This document shows positions 22,090-31,844 of a stretch of 38,036 bases of DNA, one piece after another. Source of the DNA: Hydrocarboniphaga sp. (lineage in GTDB: Bacteria; Pseudomonadota; Gammaproteobacteria; Nevskiales; Nevskiaceae); NCBI RefSeq assembly GCF_028291725.1, contig NZ_JAQGNT010000003.1, forward strand, positions 1 through 38,036, read 5' to 3'. Positions within the stretch are counted from its first letter, which is position 1. Each line of letters starts with the position of its first letter. The notes beneath the pieces are model-generated. The model did not search any database. It worked only from the letters and a program-made list of their open reading frames with translations, and was not told the origin of the DNA. Made by a program: the position numbers and the translations under genes.

Positions 22090-23457
22090 TCAGCGCTCCA
22101 GCAGCGACGGCGAGGCGCGCTGCGGGCAGTCGCCGCGTTCGCAGACCTTGCAGCCGACGCCGATCGGCGTCGCCGCGCCGGGGTCGGACAGATCCAGGCC
22201 GCGTGAATAGATCAGCCGGTGCGCATGGCGCAGATCGCAGCCCAGTCCGACTGCGAAGGTCTTCTGCTGTCGGCCGTAGCCGACCGGGCCGCTGACCACC
22301 TGGCGCGCGATCCAGAAGTAGTTGCGGCCGTCGGGCATGCCGGCGATCTGGGTCAGCACGCGCTCGGGTTGGCTGAACGCCTCGTAGACGATCCACAGCG
22401 GGCAGCTGCCGCCGACGCGCGAGAAATGGAAGTCGGCGGCCGAATGCCGTTTCGACACGTTGCCGGCGCGGTCGACGCGCACGAAGAAAAACGGCAGCCC
22501 CGGCGAGCCCGGCCGCTGCAAGGTCGACAGCCGATGGCAGACCGCCTCAAAACCCACGCCGAAGCGGTTCGAGAGGCGGTCGAGGTCGTAACTGAGTTCC
22601 TCCGCCGATTGCAGGAACGGTGCGTACGGCATCACCAGTGCACCGGCGAAATAGTTGGCCAGGCCGATGCGTGCCAGGCGCATCGATTCGGCGCTGCTGA
22701 AGCCGCCTTCGCGGATCAGGCCGTCGAGCAGCTGGTTCAGCTCCAGATACGCCAGTTGCACTGCCATCTGGAAGGCCTGCTGGCCGGGCCGCAAGTGGTC
22801 GGCCAGCAGCAGCACGCGCGTCGCGGCGTCGAAACGGCGCGCCTTGCTGGCGGTCTCGTCGTCCTGCGCCAGCAGCACGCGCACGCCGTGGCGCTCGTGC
22901 AGGCGCTGGCTCAGGCGCGGTGCGACGCCGCCGACCGCGAGCCCGCTTTCGCGGAAGATCGCCTCGGCCATCTCGTCGAGTTCGGCGACGTGGTTGTGGC
23001 GGCGGTTCAGGTAATCGCGGACCTCGTCGTGCGCGCCAGGCAGCGCGAACGAGGCCAGCTTGTGGCCGTCGCCGAGGCGCGCCGCCAGCGTGTCGGCGCG
23101 CTCGGCGCTGACACGGCTGCGCCGGTGCAGCTCGATCACCGCGCGGGCGATGCCGGGCATGTTCGAGGCCAGCGAGCGCGCTTCGGCCAGCGACGCCGAT
23201 TCCATGCCGGCATCGGCGAGTACCTCGCGCACCTCGGCGATCAGCTGCGCCTCCTCGTCGTCGGAGAACACCTGCACGTCGACACCGAACTGCGCGTTGA
23301 TGCGCAGCAGGATCGGCACCGTCAGCGGCCGCTGGTTGTGCTCGATCTGGTTCAAATAGCTCGGCGAAATGCTCAGCGCCCTGGCCAGCGCCACCTGGCT
23401 GATGCCGCGCTCTTCGCGCAGCCGCTGCAGGCGCACGCCCATGAAGGTCTTAGCCAC
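22090..23457 (-). CDS. ScfR-type short-chain acyl-CoA responsive regulator
   Basis: A 455-residue XRE-family regulator. Helix-turn-helix: RLREERGISQVALARALSIS and PSYLNQIEHNQRPLTVP (about residues 8-50). The middle is an IrrE/ImmA-like domain in which the HExxH zinc site is replaced (QMAVQLAYLELNQLL). The C-terminal DUF2083-type domain ends in GVGCKVCERGDCPQRASP, a cysteine cluster conserved in the ScfR/RamB/PrpR-like group. Such proteins bind short acyl-CoAs (propionyl-, acetyl- or methylcitrate-linked) and control methylcitrate, glyoxylate or related genes. Divergence from mmsA makes the valine cluster the probable target; propionyl-CoA from both valine and steroid rings would be a fitting signal. 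Confidence 0.85.
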   Translation of the reverse strand: MAKTFMGVRLQRLREERGISQVALARALSISPSYLNQIEHNQRPLTVPILLRINAQFGVDVQVFSDDEEAQLIAEVREVLADAGMESASLAEARSLASNMPGIARAVIELHRRSRVSAERADTLAARLGDGHKLASFALPGAHDEVRDYLNRRHNHVAELDEMAEAIFRESGLAVGGVAPRLSQRLHERHGVRVLLAQDDETASKARRFDAATRVLLLADHLRPGQQAFQMAVQLAYLELNQLLDGLIREGGFSSAESMRLARIGLANYFAGALVMPYAPFLQSAEELSYDLDRLSNRFGVGFEAVCHRLSTLQRPGSPGLPFFFVRVDRAGNVSKRHSAADFHFSRVGGSCPLWIVYEAFSQPERVLTQIAGMPDGRNYFWIARQVVSGPVGYGRQQKTFAVGLGCDLRHAHRLIYSRGLDLSDPGAATPIGVGCKVCERGDCPQRASPSLLER

Positions 23458-23636
23458 GAGCCCGACTCGCCGCGATTTCTTCGCAAAATTTGCAGATTCT
23501 CAGTAACACCTTCACAGATCTTTGCATTTTCAGGGCTTTAACTATGGCCAATATTGCGAATAATGCAAAAACAGCCGGCGTCTGACCAGTCGTCATCCGC
23601 CGATGCCTGCACACCTGCCCGCGAACCGGAGTCGAA
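23458..23636. promoter_or_regulatory. Divergent promoter/operator region, scfR-type gene and mmsA
   Basis: AT-rich for this genome and holds several TTTGCA/GCAAA words: the palindrome GCAAA-A-TTTGC (23483-23493), a second TTTGCA at 23521-23526, and TTGC-GAATAAT-GCAA (23554-23568). The RamB/ScfR group is known to bind TTTGCAAA-like half-sites, so these are candidate operators. Promoter hexamers are not clear enough to assign. Confidence 0.5.
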
Positions 23637-25154
<1,518 letters not shown>

Positions 25155-25177
25155 AACAACGATGCTCTCGTTACATC

Positions 25178-25256
25178 GTCATTCCCGCGTAGGCGGGAAT
25201 CCAGTTTTGCGGCCCCGCGCTGCCCTTCCATGGATTCCCGCCTGCGCGGGAATGAC
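25178..25256. repeat. REPIN family F (GTCATTCCCGCGTAGGCGGG)
   Basis: GTCATTCCCGCGTAGGCGGG AATCCA, loop, TGGATTCCCGCCTGCGCGGG AATGAC. It is the widespread CGTCATTCCCGC type of proteobacterial repeat, found once in this window between mmsA and the isobutyryl-CoA dehydrogenase gene. Confidence 0.9.
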
Positions 25257-25288
25257 AGCGATCAAGCGGCGTTGATCTGCCTAGACTC

Positions 25289-26449
25289 ATGAATTTCGAC
25301 CTCACCGAAGACCAGCTCGCCTACCAGGCCGCCGCGCGCCGCTTTGCGCGCGGTGAAATGGCGCCGCATGCGGCGCGCTGGGATGCCGACAGCGAGTTCC
25401 CGCTGGACACGCTGCGACGCGCCGGCGAGATCGGTTTCTGCGGCATCTACACGCCGGACGCGCTCGGCGGCCTGGGCCTGTCGCGGCTCGAGGCTTCGAT
25501 CATTCTCGAGGAGCTGGCCGGCGGCTGCACCAGCACTGCGGCGTATCTGTCGATCCACAATATGGTCACCGCGCTGGTTGCGGCGCATGCGCCGGCGCGC
25601 TTCGCCAGTGAATGGGTGCCGGATCTGGCCAGCGGCAGAAAGCTCGGCAGTTACTGCCTGACCGAAGCCAATGCAGGCTCGGATGCGGCGTCGCTGAGAA
25701 CCACGGCCGAAAAGCGCGGCGACCGCTACCTGCTCAACGGTAGCAAGGTATTCATCTCGGGCGCTGGTGCGACTGACTTGCTGGTGGTGTTCGCGCGCAG
25801 CAACGGCGTCGGGCCCAAGGGCATTTCGACGTTCGCGGTGCCGGCCGATTCCCCCGGCATCAGCTTTGGCAAAAAGGAACACAAGATGGGCTGGAACAGT
25901 CAGCCCACGCGTACGATCGCTTTCGACAATGTCGAGGTGCCGGAGTCGCAGCGGCTTGGTGCCGAAGGCGAGGGTTTCGCGATCGCAATGAAGGCGCTCG
26001 ACGGCGGCCGCATCAACATCGCGAGCTGCTCGATCGGTACCGCGCAGGCGGCGCTGGGACGCACTCAGGAGCATCTGCGGTCGCGCCGCCAGTTCGGCAA
26101 GGAGATCGGCCGGTTCCAGGCGCTGCAGTTCCGTCTGGCCGACATGCTCACCGAGCTGGTCGCGGCGCGGCAGATGGTGCGGCTCGCCGCCTGGAAACTC
26201 GACACCGGCAGCGTGGATGCAACCGCCTATTGCGCGATGGCCAAGCGCTTTGCCACCGATACCGGCTTCGAGGTCTGTAACCAGGCGCTGCAGCTGCACG
26301 GCGGTTATGGTTACAGCCGCGAGCTTCCACTGGAGCGGCATGTTCGCGACAGTCGTGTACATCAGATATTGGAAGGCACCAACGAAATCATGCGGGTGAT
26401 CGTCGCCCGCGCCATCCTGCGCAGCGGCGCAGCCGAGGAGCTTCGATGA
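25289..26449 (+). CDS. Isobutyryl-CoA dehydrogenase-like acyl-CoA dehydrogenase
   Basis: A 386-residue acyl-CoA dehydrogenase with all elements in one chain: YCLTEANAGSDAASLRT (flavin loop, about residues 120-136), FISGAGATDLLVVFAR, RSRRQFGKEIGRFQALQF with the FAD arginine, ALQLHGGYGYSRELPLER, and the catalytic glutamate in ILEGTNEIMRVIVAR. This is the short-branched ACAD8 type and contrasts with the split half-site enzymes of the steroid locus. The methacrylyl-CoA hydratase-like gene overlaps its end by 4 bases. Role: isobutyryl-CoA to methacrylyl-CoA in valine breakdown. Confidence 0.92.
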   Translation: MNFDLTEDQLAYQAAARRFARGEMAPHAARWDADSEFPLDTLRRAGEIGFCGIYTPDALGGLGLSRLEASIILEELAGGCTSTAAYLSIHNMVTALVAAHAPARFASEWVPDLASGRKLGSYCLTEANAGSDAASLRTTAEKRGDRYLLNGSKVFISGAGATDLLVVFARSNGVGPKGISTFAVPADSPGISFGKKEHKMGWNSQPTRTIAFDNVEVPESQRLGAEGEGFAIAMKALDGGRINIASCSIGTAQAALGRTQEHLRSRRQFGKEIGRFQALQFRLADMLTELVAARQMVRLAAWKLDTGSVDATAYCAMAKRFATDTGFEVCNQALQLHGGYGYSRELPLERHVRDSRVHQILEGTNEIMRVIVARAILRSGAAEELR

Positions 26450-27240
26450 GTCAGAGCCAAGCGGTTTACACCAATTTGAAACTGGAAAAGCGCGGCCATA
26501 CCGCGATCGTCACGCTGCAGAATCCACCGGCGCATACCTGGACCGCCGACAGCCTCAAGGCGCTGACGCAGCTGGTCAAGGATCTGGACGCGGATCGCGA
26601 AATCTACGCGCTGGTGATCACCGGCGACGGCGCCAAGTTCTTCAGCGCCGGCGCCGATCTCAAAGTGTTTGCCGACGGCGACAAGGCGACGGCGCGGGCG
26701 ATGGCGCGGCGCTTCGGCGAAGCTTTCGAAGCGCTGACGGCTTTCCGCGGCGTCAGCATCGCCGCGATCAATGGCTATGCGATGGGTGGCGGTCTGGAAT
26801 GCGCGCTGGCCTGCGATATCCGTATCGCGGAAGAACACGCGCAACTCGCTTTGCCGGAAGCAACCGTGGGCTTGCTGCCCTGCGCCGGCGGCACGCAGAA
26901 CCTGCCCTGGCTGGTCGGTGAAGGCTGGGCCAAGCGCATGATCCTATGCGGCGAGCGCATCGACGCCGTGACCGCCAAAGCGATTGGTCTGGTCGAGCAA
27001 GTCGTTGCCGGCGGCGCTGCGCTTGAAGCCGCGATCAAGCTTGCCGAGCGCGTCGCCAGGCAGAGCCCGACCAGCGTTGCAGCCTGCAAGACGCTGATCC
27101 AGAGTGCGCGTGGCAATCCGCTGAAGCAGATCCTGCCGATCGAGCGCGAAGTGTTTGTCGATCTGTTCGATACGCAGGATCAGAAGGAAGGCGTCACCGC
27201 TTTCCTGCAAAAGCGCAGCGCGGAGTGGCGCAATGCTTGA
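26446..27240 (+). CDS. Enoyl-CoA hydratase, probable methacrylyl-CoA hydratase
   Basis: A 264-residue crotonase. Oxyanion-hole strands are AKFFSAGADLKVFA and AAINGYAMGGGLECALACDI, the second carrying the first catalytic Glu; LPEATVGLLPCAGGTQNLPWLVG holds the second. RMILCGERIDAVTAKAIGLVEQVV is typical. The start overlaps the dehydrogenase stop (ATGA) and the end overlaps the hydrolase start by 8 bases, so the three are coupled. In this operon it should hydrate methacrylyl-CoA to 3-hydroxyisobutyryl-CoA. Confidence 0.92.
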   Translation: MSQSQAVYTNLKLEKRGHTAIVTLQNPPAHTWTADSLKALTQLVKDLDADREIYALVITGDGAKFFSAGADLKVFADGDKATARAMARRFGEAFEALTAFRGVSIAAINGYAMGGGLECALACDIRIAEEHAQLALPEATVGLLPCAGGTQNLPWLVGEGWAKRMILCGERIDAVTAKAIGLVEQVVAGGAALEAAIKLAERVARQSPTSVAACKTLIQSARGNPLKQILPIEREVFVDLFDTQDQKEGVTAFLQKRSAEWRNA

Positions 27241-28384
27241 GTCAAGCGTCGTGTCCGTCACGCCAGAAGTGATCCTGTTCCGCGAAGTGTCGGCCGCGAA
27301 CGGGCGGCGTATCGGCTACGCGCAGCTCAATGCCGGGAAATCCTTGAACGCGCTGTCGCTGCCGATGATCCGCCTGCTGGATCCGCAGCTGCAGCGCTGG
27401 GCCGCAGACCCGGGCATCGCCTGCGTGGTGCTGCACGGTGCCGGCGAAAAAGCCTTCTGCGCCGGCGGCGACGTGCGCAGCATGCACCAGGCGATCGTCG
27501 ATCATCGGGGCGCGCCGCCGAACCTGGAGAACCTCGCGTTCTTCAGCGAGGAATACCGGCTCGATCATCGCATTCACACGTATCCGAAACCGGTTCTGGT
27601 CTGGGGCAGCGGCATCGTGATGGGCGGCGGACTCGGCCTGATGGCGGGCGCGAGCCATCGCGTGGTGACCGGCACCTCGCGCGTCGCGATGCCGGAAATT
27701 ACCATCGGCCTGTTTCCGGACGTAGGCGGCAGTTATTTCCTCAACCGCATGCCGCGTGCCTTCGGCTTGTTCCTCGCGCTGACCGGCGCGTCGATCAACG
27801 GCCACGATCTGCTGGTGACGAGGCTTGCGGATCACTTCGTCGATACGGCCGATCGCAACGAGATTTTCGAACAGCTGGCGACGGTCGCGTGGACCGGCGA
27901 CACCGCTGCCGACCGCGCAGCGCTGACGGTGCTGCTCCAGGGCTTTTCGGAGCGCGCCGCGGATCGGCTGCCGGCATCGAACCTGCTGAGTCACCAGGCG
28001 CTGATCGAACAGCTCACGGCTTCCGATTCGCCGGCGACGGTCTACGCCAATCTCATTAACTACTCCGGCGACGATGTGTGGATCGGCCGTGCGGTCAAGG
28101 TGCTGGCGGAGGGTTCCCCGACCACCGCCGCGCTGGTCTGGGAACTGCAGAAACGCGCGAAAGGCTTGAGCCTCGCCGAAGTATTCCGCCTCGAGCTGAT
28201 CGTGTCGCTGCAGTGCTGCGCGCATCCGGATCTTCGCGAAGGCATACGCGCGCTGCTGATCGACAAGGACAAGCAGCCGCGCTGGACGCCGAGCCGCTAC
28301 GCCGATCTGAGCCCGGAATGGATCGCCGAACATTTCGTGGCGCCGCCATGGCCCGAAGGCCGGCATCCGCTCGCGGATCTGTAA
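27233..28384 (+). CDS. 3-hydroxyisobutyryl-CoA hydrolase
   Basis: A 383-residue crotonase-fold hydrolase. ATG at 27233 was chosen, since it gives MLESSVVSVTPEVILFREV and overlaps the preceding gene by 8 bases; the frame from 27155 lies inside that gene. Seen: FCAGGDVRSMHQAI, GSGIVMGGGLGLMAGASHRVV, MPEITIGLFPDVGGSYFLNRMP with the acidic residue of the HIBCH class, and a long C-terminal domain (LAEVFRLELIVSLQCCAHPDLREGIRALLIDKD) that separates HIBCH from plain hydratases. It releases 3-hydroxyisobutyrate for MmsB. Confidence 0.93.
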   Translation: MLESSVVSVTPEVILFREVSAANGRRIGYAQLNAGKSLNALSLPMIRLLDPQLQRWAADPGIACVVLHGAGEKAFCAGGDVRSMHQAIVDHRGAPPNLENLAFFSEEYRLDHRIHTYPKPVLVWGSGIVMGGGLGLMAGASHRVVTGTSRVAMPEITIGLFPDVGGSYFLNRMPRAFGLFLALTGASINGHDLLVTRLADHFVDTADRNEIFEQLATVAWTGDTAADRAALTVLLQGFSERAADRLPASNLLSHQALIEQLTASDSPATVYANLINYSGDDVWIGRAVKVLAEGSPTTAALVWELQKRAKGLSLAEVFRLELIVSLQCCAHPDLREGIRALLIDKDKQPRWTPSRYADLSPEWIAEHFVAPPWPEGRHPLADL

Positions 28385-28417
28385 GCGCGGCCCACTTCGT
28401 ACAACCAGGAAATCATC

Positions 28418-29305
28418 ATGGCGAACATCGCCTTCATCGGCCTCGGCAACATGGGCGGCCCGATGGCACTGAATCTGATCAAGGCCGGCCACGAGGTCCG
28501 CGTCTACGACCTCGCACCGGCAGCGCTGGTGGCCGCAAAAGCCGGCGGCGCGAGTGTTGCCGAGACGCCGGCTGCCGCCGTCGAAGGCGTCGAGTTCGTG
28601 GTGTCGATGCTACCGGCCAGCCAGCATGTCGAAGGCCTGTATCTTGGTGGCAATGGACTGCTGGGCGCGATCAGGCCGGGCAGCCTGGTGATCGACTGTT
28701 CGACGATCGCGCCGGCTGCGTCGCGCAAGGTCGCGCAAGCCGCGAAAGCGCTCGGCATCTCCTTCATCGATGCGCCGGTTTCCGGCGGCACCGCGGGTGC
28801 GGCGGCCGGCACGCTGAGCTTCATCGTCGGCGGCGCGGCCGAGCTGCTGGAGCGGGCGCGGCCGCTGTTGGGCGCGATGGGCAAGAACATTTTCCACGCC
28901 GGCGACAACGGCGCCGGCCAGGTCGCCAAGATCTGCAACAACATGCTGCTGGCGATCCACATGGCCGGCAGCGCCGAGGCGCTGGCACTCGGCGTGGCCA
29001 ATGGCCTGGACCCGAGCGTGCTGTCGGACATCATGGTCAAGAGTTCGGGCCGCAACTGGTCGCTGGAGTTGTACAACCCCTGGCCCGGCGTGATGGACAA
29101 GGTGCCGGCTGCGCACGGCTATGCGGGCGGTTTCGGCAGCGCGCTGATGCTGAAGGATCTGGGTCTGGCGGCGGAAGCCTCGGCCGCCAGCGGCAGCGCG
29201 GTGCCGCTGGGCGAGCTGGCACGCGCGCTGTATCAGCGGCATTGCCAGAGCGAAGGCGCGCTGGATTTCTCCAGCATCGTGAACCTCTACCGCAAGAAGG
29301 ACTGA
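28418..29305 (+). CDS. mmsB: 3-hydroxyisobutyrate dehydrogenase
   Basis: A 295-residue beta-hydroxyacid dehydrogenase. N-terminal NAD motif FIGLGNMGGPMALNLIKAGH (about residues 5-24), substrate loop DAPVSGGTAGAAAGTLSFIVGG (about 118-139), catalytic lysine in NGAGQVAKICNNMLLAIHM (about 166-184), and KDLGLAAEAS near the C-terminus. It completes the valine set and makes methylmalonate semialdehyde, the substrate of MmsA at the start of the cluster. CAGGAAATC precedes the ATG. Confidence 0.95.
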   Translation: MANIAFIGLGNMGGPMALNLIKAGHEVRVYDLAPAALVAAKAGGASVAETPAAAVEGVEFVVSMLPASQHVEGLYLGGNGLLGAIRPGSLVIDCSTIAPAASRKVAQAAKALGISFIDAPVSGGTAGAAAGTLSFIVGGAAELLERARPLLGAMGKNIFHAGDNGAGQVAKICNNMLLAIHMAGSAEALALGVANGLDPSVLSDIMVKSSGRNWSLELYNPWPGVMDKVPAAHGYAGGFGSALMLKDLGLAAEASAASGSAVPLGELARALYQRHCQSEGALDFSSIVNLYRKKD

Positions 29306-29311
29306 GTTTGC

Positions 29312-29389
29312 GTAGGTTGGGGTGAGCGCAGCGAACCCCAACGGTCGAGTGCGCCGATGTTGGGGTTCGCTGCGCTCACCCCAACCTAC
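29312..29389. repeat. REPIN family E in a convergent junction
   Basis: Perfect arms, GTAGGTTGGGGTGAGCGCAG CGAACCCCAAC and its complement. It fills the whole gap between mmsB and trpE, and its right-hand GTAG head (minus strand) contains the trpE TAG stop. Confidence 0.93.
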
Positions 29390-30825
29390 GAGGCCTGAGC
29401 CGCGGCCTTCATCATCGCGCGCGCTTTATTCATCGTCTCGTCCCACTCGGACTGCGGCACCGAGTCGGCGACGATGCCGGCGCCGGCCTGCACGTGCACC
29501 AGGCCGTCCTTGATCACCGCCGTGCGGATCGCGATCGCGGTGTCCATGTTGCCGTCCCAGCCCAGGTAGCCGACCGCGCCGCCATAGATGCCGCGCTTGA
29601 CCGGCTCGACTTCGTCGATGATCTCCATCGCGCGGACTTTCGGTGCGCCGGACAAAGTGCCGGCCGGGAAGGTCGCGGCGAGCGCGTGCAGCGCATCGAG
29701 ACCCGGCTTCAATTTGCCGGTGACGTTGCTGACGATGTGCATCACATGGCTGTAGCGCTCGATCGCCATCTTCTCGGTAACGCGCACGCTGCCGGTTGAG
29801 GACACGCGGCCGACGTCGTTGCGGCCCAGATCGATCAGCATCAGGTGCTCGGCCAGCTCCTTGTCGTCGGCCAGCAGCTCGGCTTCCAGCCGCTGATCCT
29901 CGATGATCGTCGCACCGCGCTTGCGCGTGCCGGCGATCGGTCGCACGGTGACGTCTCCGTCTTCGACCCGCACCAGAATCTCCGGCGACGAGCCGACGAC
30001 ATGGTGATCGCCCAGATCCATGCAGTACAGGTACGGCGAAGGATTCAAGCGGCGGATCGCGCGATACAGCGCGATCGGCTCGGCCGCGAACGGCGCCGAC
30101 AGGCGCTGCGACGGCACCACCTGCATGCAGTCGCCGGCGGCGATGTAGTCCTGCACATGCTGCACGGCTTTCTTGAAATTCTCCTCGCCGAAGCAGGAGC
30201 TGAAGTCGAGTTCCTTCGCGTACGCCGACAGCGGCGTGCGCGTGACTTCGGTCCTGGCGTTGAGTTGCGCTTCGATCTCGTCGAGCCGCCGGCGCGCACG
30301 CGCCTGATCGGCCGCGTCGTCGGCGCGCGCATGGGTAATGATCGTCAGGATCGCGCGCTGGTTGTCGAACGCGACCAGCTCGTCGGCCAGCATCAGCAGG
30401 ATATCCGGCGTGCCGATCGGATCCGGTTGCTGCTTCGCAGCCAGCCGCGGCTCGAAATAACGCACGCAGTCGTAGCCGAAATAACCGACCAGGCCGCCTG
30501 AGAATCGCGGCAGCGCGGCGTCCGGCTGCACCTGTCGGCGCGCGGCGTAAGCGCGTATCCATTCCATCGGATTGACTGCGCTCGCGGTCTCGACGACGGA
30601 GCCGTCGCGAGTCAGCGTGATCGCTTCGCCGCACACACGCAGCACTTCTCGCGAGGGCAGGCCGATGAAGGAATAACGGCCCCAGCGTTCGCCACCGACC
30701 ATCGATTCGAGCAGGAAGGAATAGGGCGCGGCGGCGAGTTTCAAATAGGCTGCGACCGGGGTGTCGAGGTCGGCCGAGAGTTCGCGCGTCAGCGCAACAT
30801 GCGTGTAGGAAGTCGCAGAGGTCAT
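29386..30825 (-). CDS. trpE: Anthranilate synthase component I
   Basis: A 479-residue chorismate-using enzyme. The tryptophan feedback motif LLES is in YSFLLESMVGGERWGRYSF (about residues 36-54). The catalytic core holds FSGGLVGYFGYDCVRYFE, VVPSQRLSAPF, GSSPEILVRVEDGDV, RPIAGTRKRG, LGRNDVGRVSSTGSV, TFPAGTLSGAPKVRAMEII and GYLGWDGNMDTAIAIRT. The TAG stop lies in the head of a family E REPIN. It is encoded downstream of rpe, as in Pseudomonas but without gph between them. A Trp-rich leader ORF lies 67 bases upstream. Confidence 0.96.
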   Translation of the reverse strand: MTSATSYTHVALTRELSADLDTPVAAYLKLAAAPYSFLLESMVGGERWGRYSFIGLPSREVLRVCGEAITLTRDGSVVETASAVNPMEWIRAYAARRQVQPDAALPRFSGGLVGYFGYDCVRYFEPRLAAKQQPDPIGTPDILLMLADELVAFDNQRAILTIITHARADDAADQARARRRLDEIEAQLNARTEVTRTPLSAYAKELDFSSCFGEENFKKAVQHVQDYIAAGDCMQVVPSQRLSAPFAAEPIALYRAIRRLNPSPYLYCMDLGDHHVVGSSPEILVRVEDGDVTVRPIAGTRKRGATIIEDQRLEAELLADDKELAEHLMLIDLGRNDVGRVSSTGSVRVTEKMAIERYSHVMHIVSNVTGKLKPGLDALHALAATFPAGTLSGAPKVRAMEIIDEVEPVKRGIYGGAVGYLGWDGNMDTAIAIRTAVIKDGLVHVQAGAGIVADSVPQSEWDETMNKARAMMKAAAQAS

Positions 30826-30892
30826 GGCTTCGGGTTTTATGTGGATCGTGCAGCGGGAGAGAACGCGGACGATGCCGCGCCGGGGCGCCAGG

Positions 30893-30955
30893 TCAGCGCC
30901 ATCGCCACCACAGGCGCAGGCCGGCGGCCCGCGCGATCGACTCCCGAAACTTCAT
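30893..30955 (-). CDS. trpL: Trp leader peptide (trpL) upstream of trpE
   Basis: A 20-codon ORF ending LRLWWRWR-TGA: three Trp codons among the last five residues, in a window where Trp is otherwise scarce. It starts ATG AAG TTT CGG at 30955 and ends 67 bases before trpE. A TATAGT -10 candidate (31004-30999) overlaps the rpe stop, 43 bases upstream of the ATG. Downstream is a GCGC-CCCG-GCGC stem, but no U-tract, so the terminator half of the attenuator is not visible. Trp codon clustering in a leader is the hallmark of ribosome-mediated attenuation; P. putida trpE is regulated this way. Confidence 0.72.
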   Translation of the reverse strand: MKFRESIARAAGLRLWWRWR

Positions 30956-30998
30956 CTGCGTATTCACTGCCTGCTCATCGGTACTCGGAACCGGCCGA

Positions 30999-31004
30999 AC
31001 TATA
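30999..31004 (-). promoter_or_regulatory. Candidate -10 of the trpE promoter
   Basis: TATAGT on the minus strand, five of six matches to TATAAT, overlapping the rpe stop codon. No convincing -35 is visible. It would start a transcript that begins just before the Trp leader ORF. Confidence 0.35.
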
Positions 31005-31680
31005 CACCGCCGCCGGCGATCTGCCGGCGCATCGTGGCGATGGTGGCCGCGTAGTCCGGGGTGCTGAAGATCGCCGAACCGGCAACGAAGGTGTCGGCGC
31101 CTGCTGCTGCTATCTCGGCAATATTGTCGATCTTGACGCCGCCGTCGATCTCCAGCCGGATGTCGCGGCCGCTGGCGTCGATCAGCGCGCGCGCCTCGCG
31201 CAGCTTGACCAGCGCCGAGGGCAAAAAGCTCTGGCCGCCGAAGCCCGGGTTCACCGACATCAGCAGGATGATGTCGATCTTGTCCATTACGTATTCGAGG
31301 CAGTCCAGCGAAGTCGCCGGATTGAACACCAGGCCGGTCTGGCAGCCGGCGTCGCGGATCGCCTGCAGGCTGCGGTCGATATGGCGCGTCGCCTCGGGGT
31401 GGAAGGTGATCGAGCTGGCGCCGGCCTTGGCGAAGCCCTGGGCCAGCGCATCGACCGGCTCGACCATCAGGTGCACGTCGATGTGCGCCTTGATGCCGTA
31501 CTTGCGCAGGCCTTCGCAGAACATCGGGCCCATCGTCAGATTCGGCACGTAGTGGTTGTCCATCACGTCGAAGTGCACCCAGTCGGCGCCGGCGGCGAGC
31601 ACGCGCGCGGTGTCTTCACCCAGGCGAGCGAAGTCGGCGGACAGGATCGAAGGGGCGATGACGGGAGTTTGACGCGGCAT
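31000..31680 (-). CDS. rpe: Ribulose-phosphate 3-epimerase
   Basis: A 226-residue TIM-barrel epimerase of the pentose phosphate pathway. Seen: [16 protein letters not shown] (about residues 7-22), [19 protein letters not shown] with metal-binding His and Asp, [13 protein letters not shown] (metal His), [20 protein letters not shown] (flexible lid) and [12 protein letters not shown] with the second catalytic Asp. The order rpe then trpE is shared with pseudomonads. Transcription may continue into trpE, but a candidate promoter lies at its 3' end. Confidence 0.96.
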   Translation of the reverse strand: MPRQTPVIAPSILSADFARLGEDTARVLAAGADWVHFDVMDNHYVPNLTMGPMFCEGLRKYGIKAHIDVHLMVEPVDALAQGFAKAGASSITFHPEATRHIDRSLQAIRDAGCQTGLVFNPATSLDCLEYVMDKIDIILLMSVNPGFGGQSFLPSALVKLREARALIDASGRDIRLEIDGGVKIDNIAEIAAAGADTFVAGSAIFSTPDYAATIATMRRQIAGGGV

Positions 31681-31754
31681 GAGATCAATCCGACCAACAA
31701 AACGGCCGCGATTATCCCAGAAAGACGAAGCTCAGGCGGCGGGTAAGCTCGCCA

Positions 31755-31831
31755 GTAGGTTGGGGTGAGCTTGCGAACCCCAACATGCCTCCGCACTGAT
31801 GTTGGGGTTCGCTGCGCTCACCCCAACCTAC
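31755..31831. repeat. REPIN family E between anbu and rpe
   Basis: GTAGGTTGGGGTGAGC, a small change (TTGCGAACC for GCAGCGAACC), CCAAC, loop, and the intact complementary right arm. It lies between two co-directional minus-strand genes. Confidence 0.88.
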
Positions 31832-31844
31832 GCTTTACAACGCT

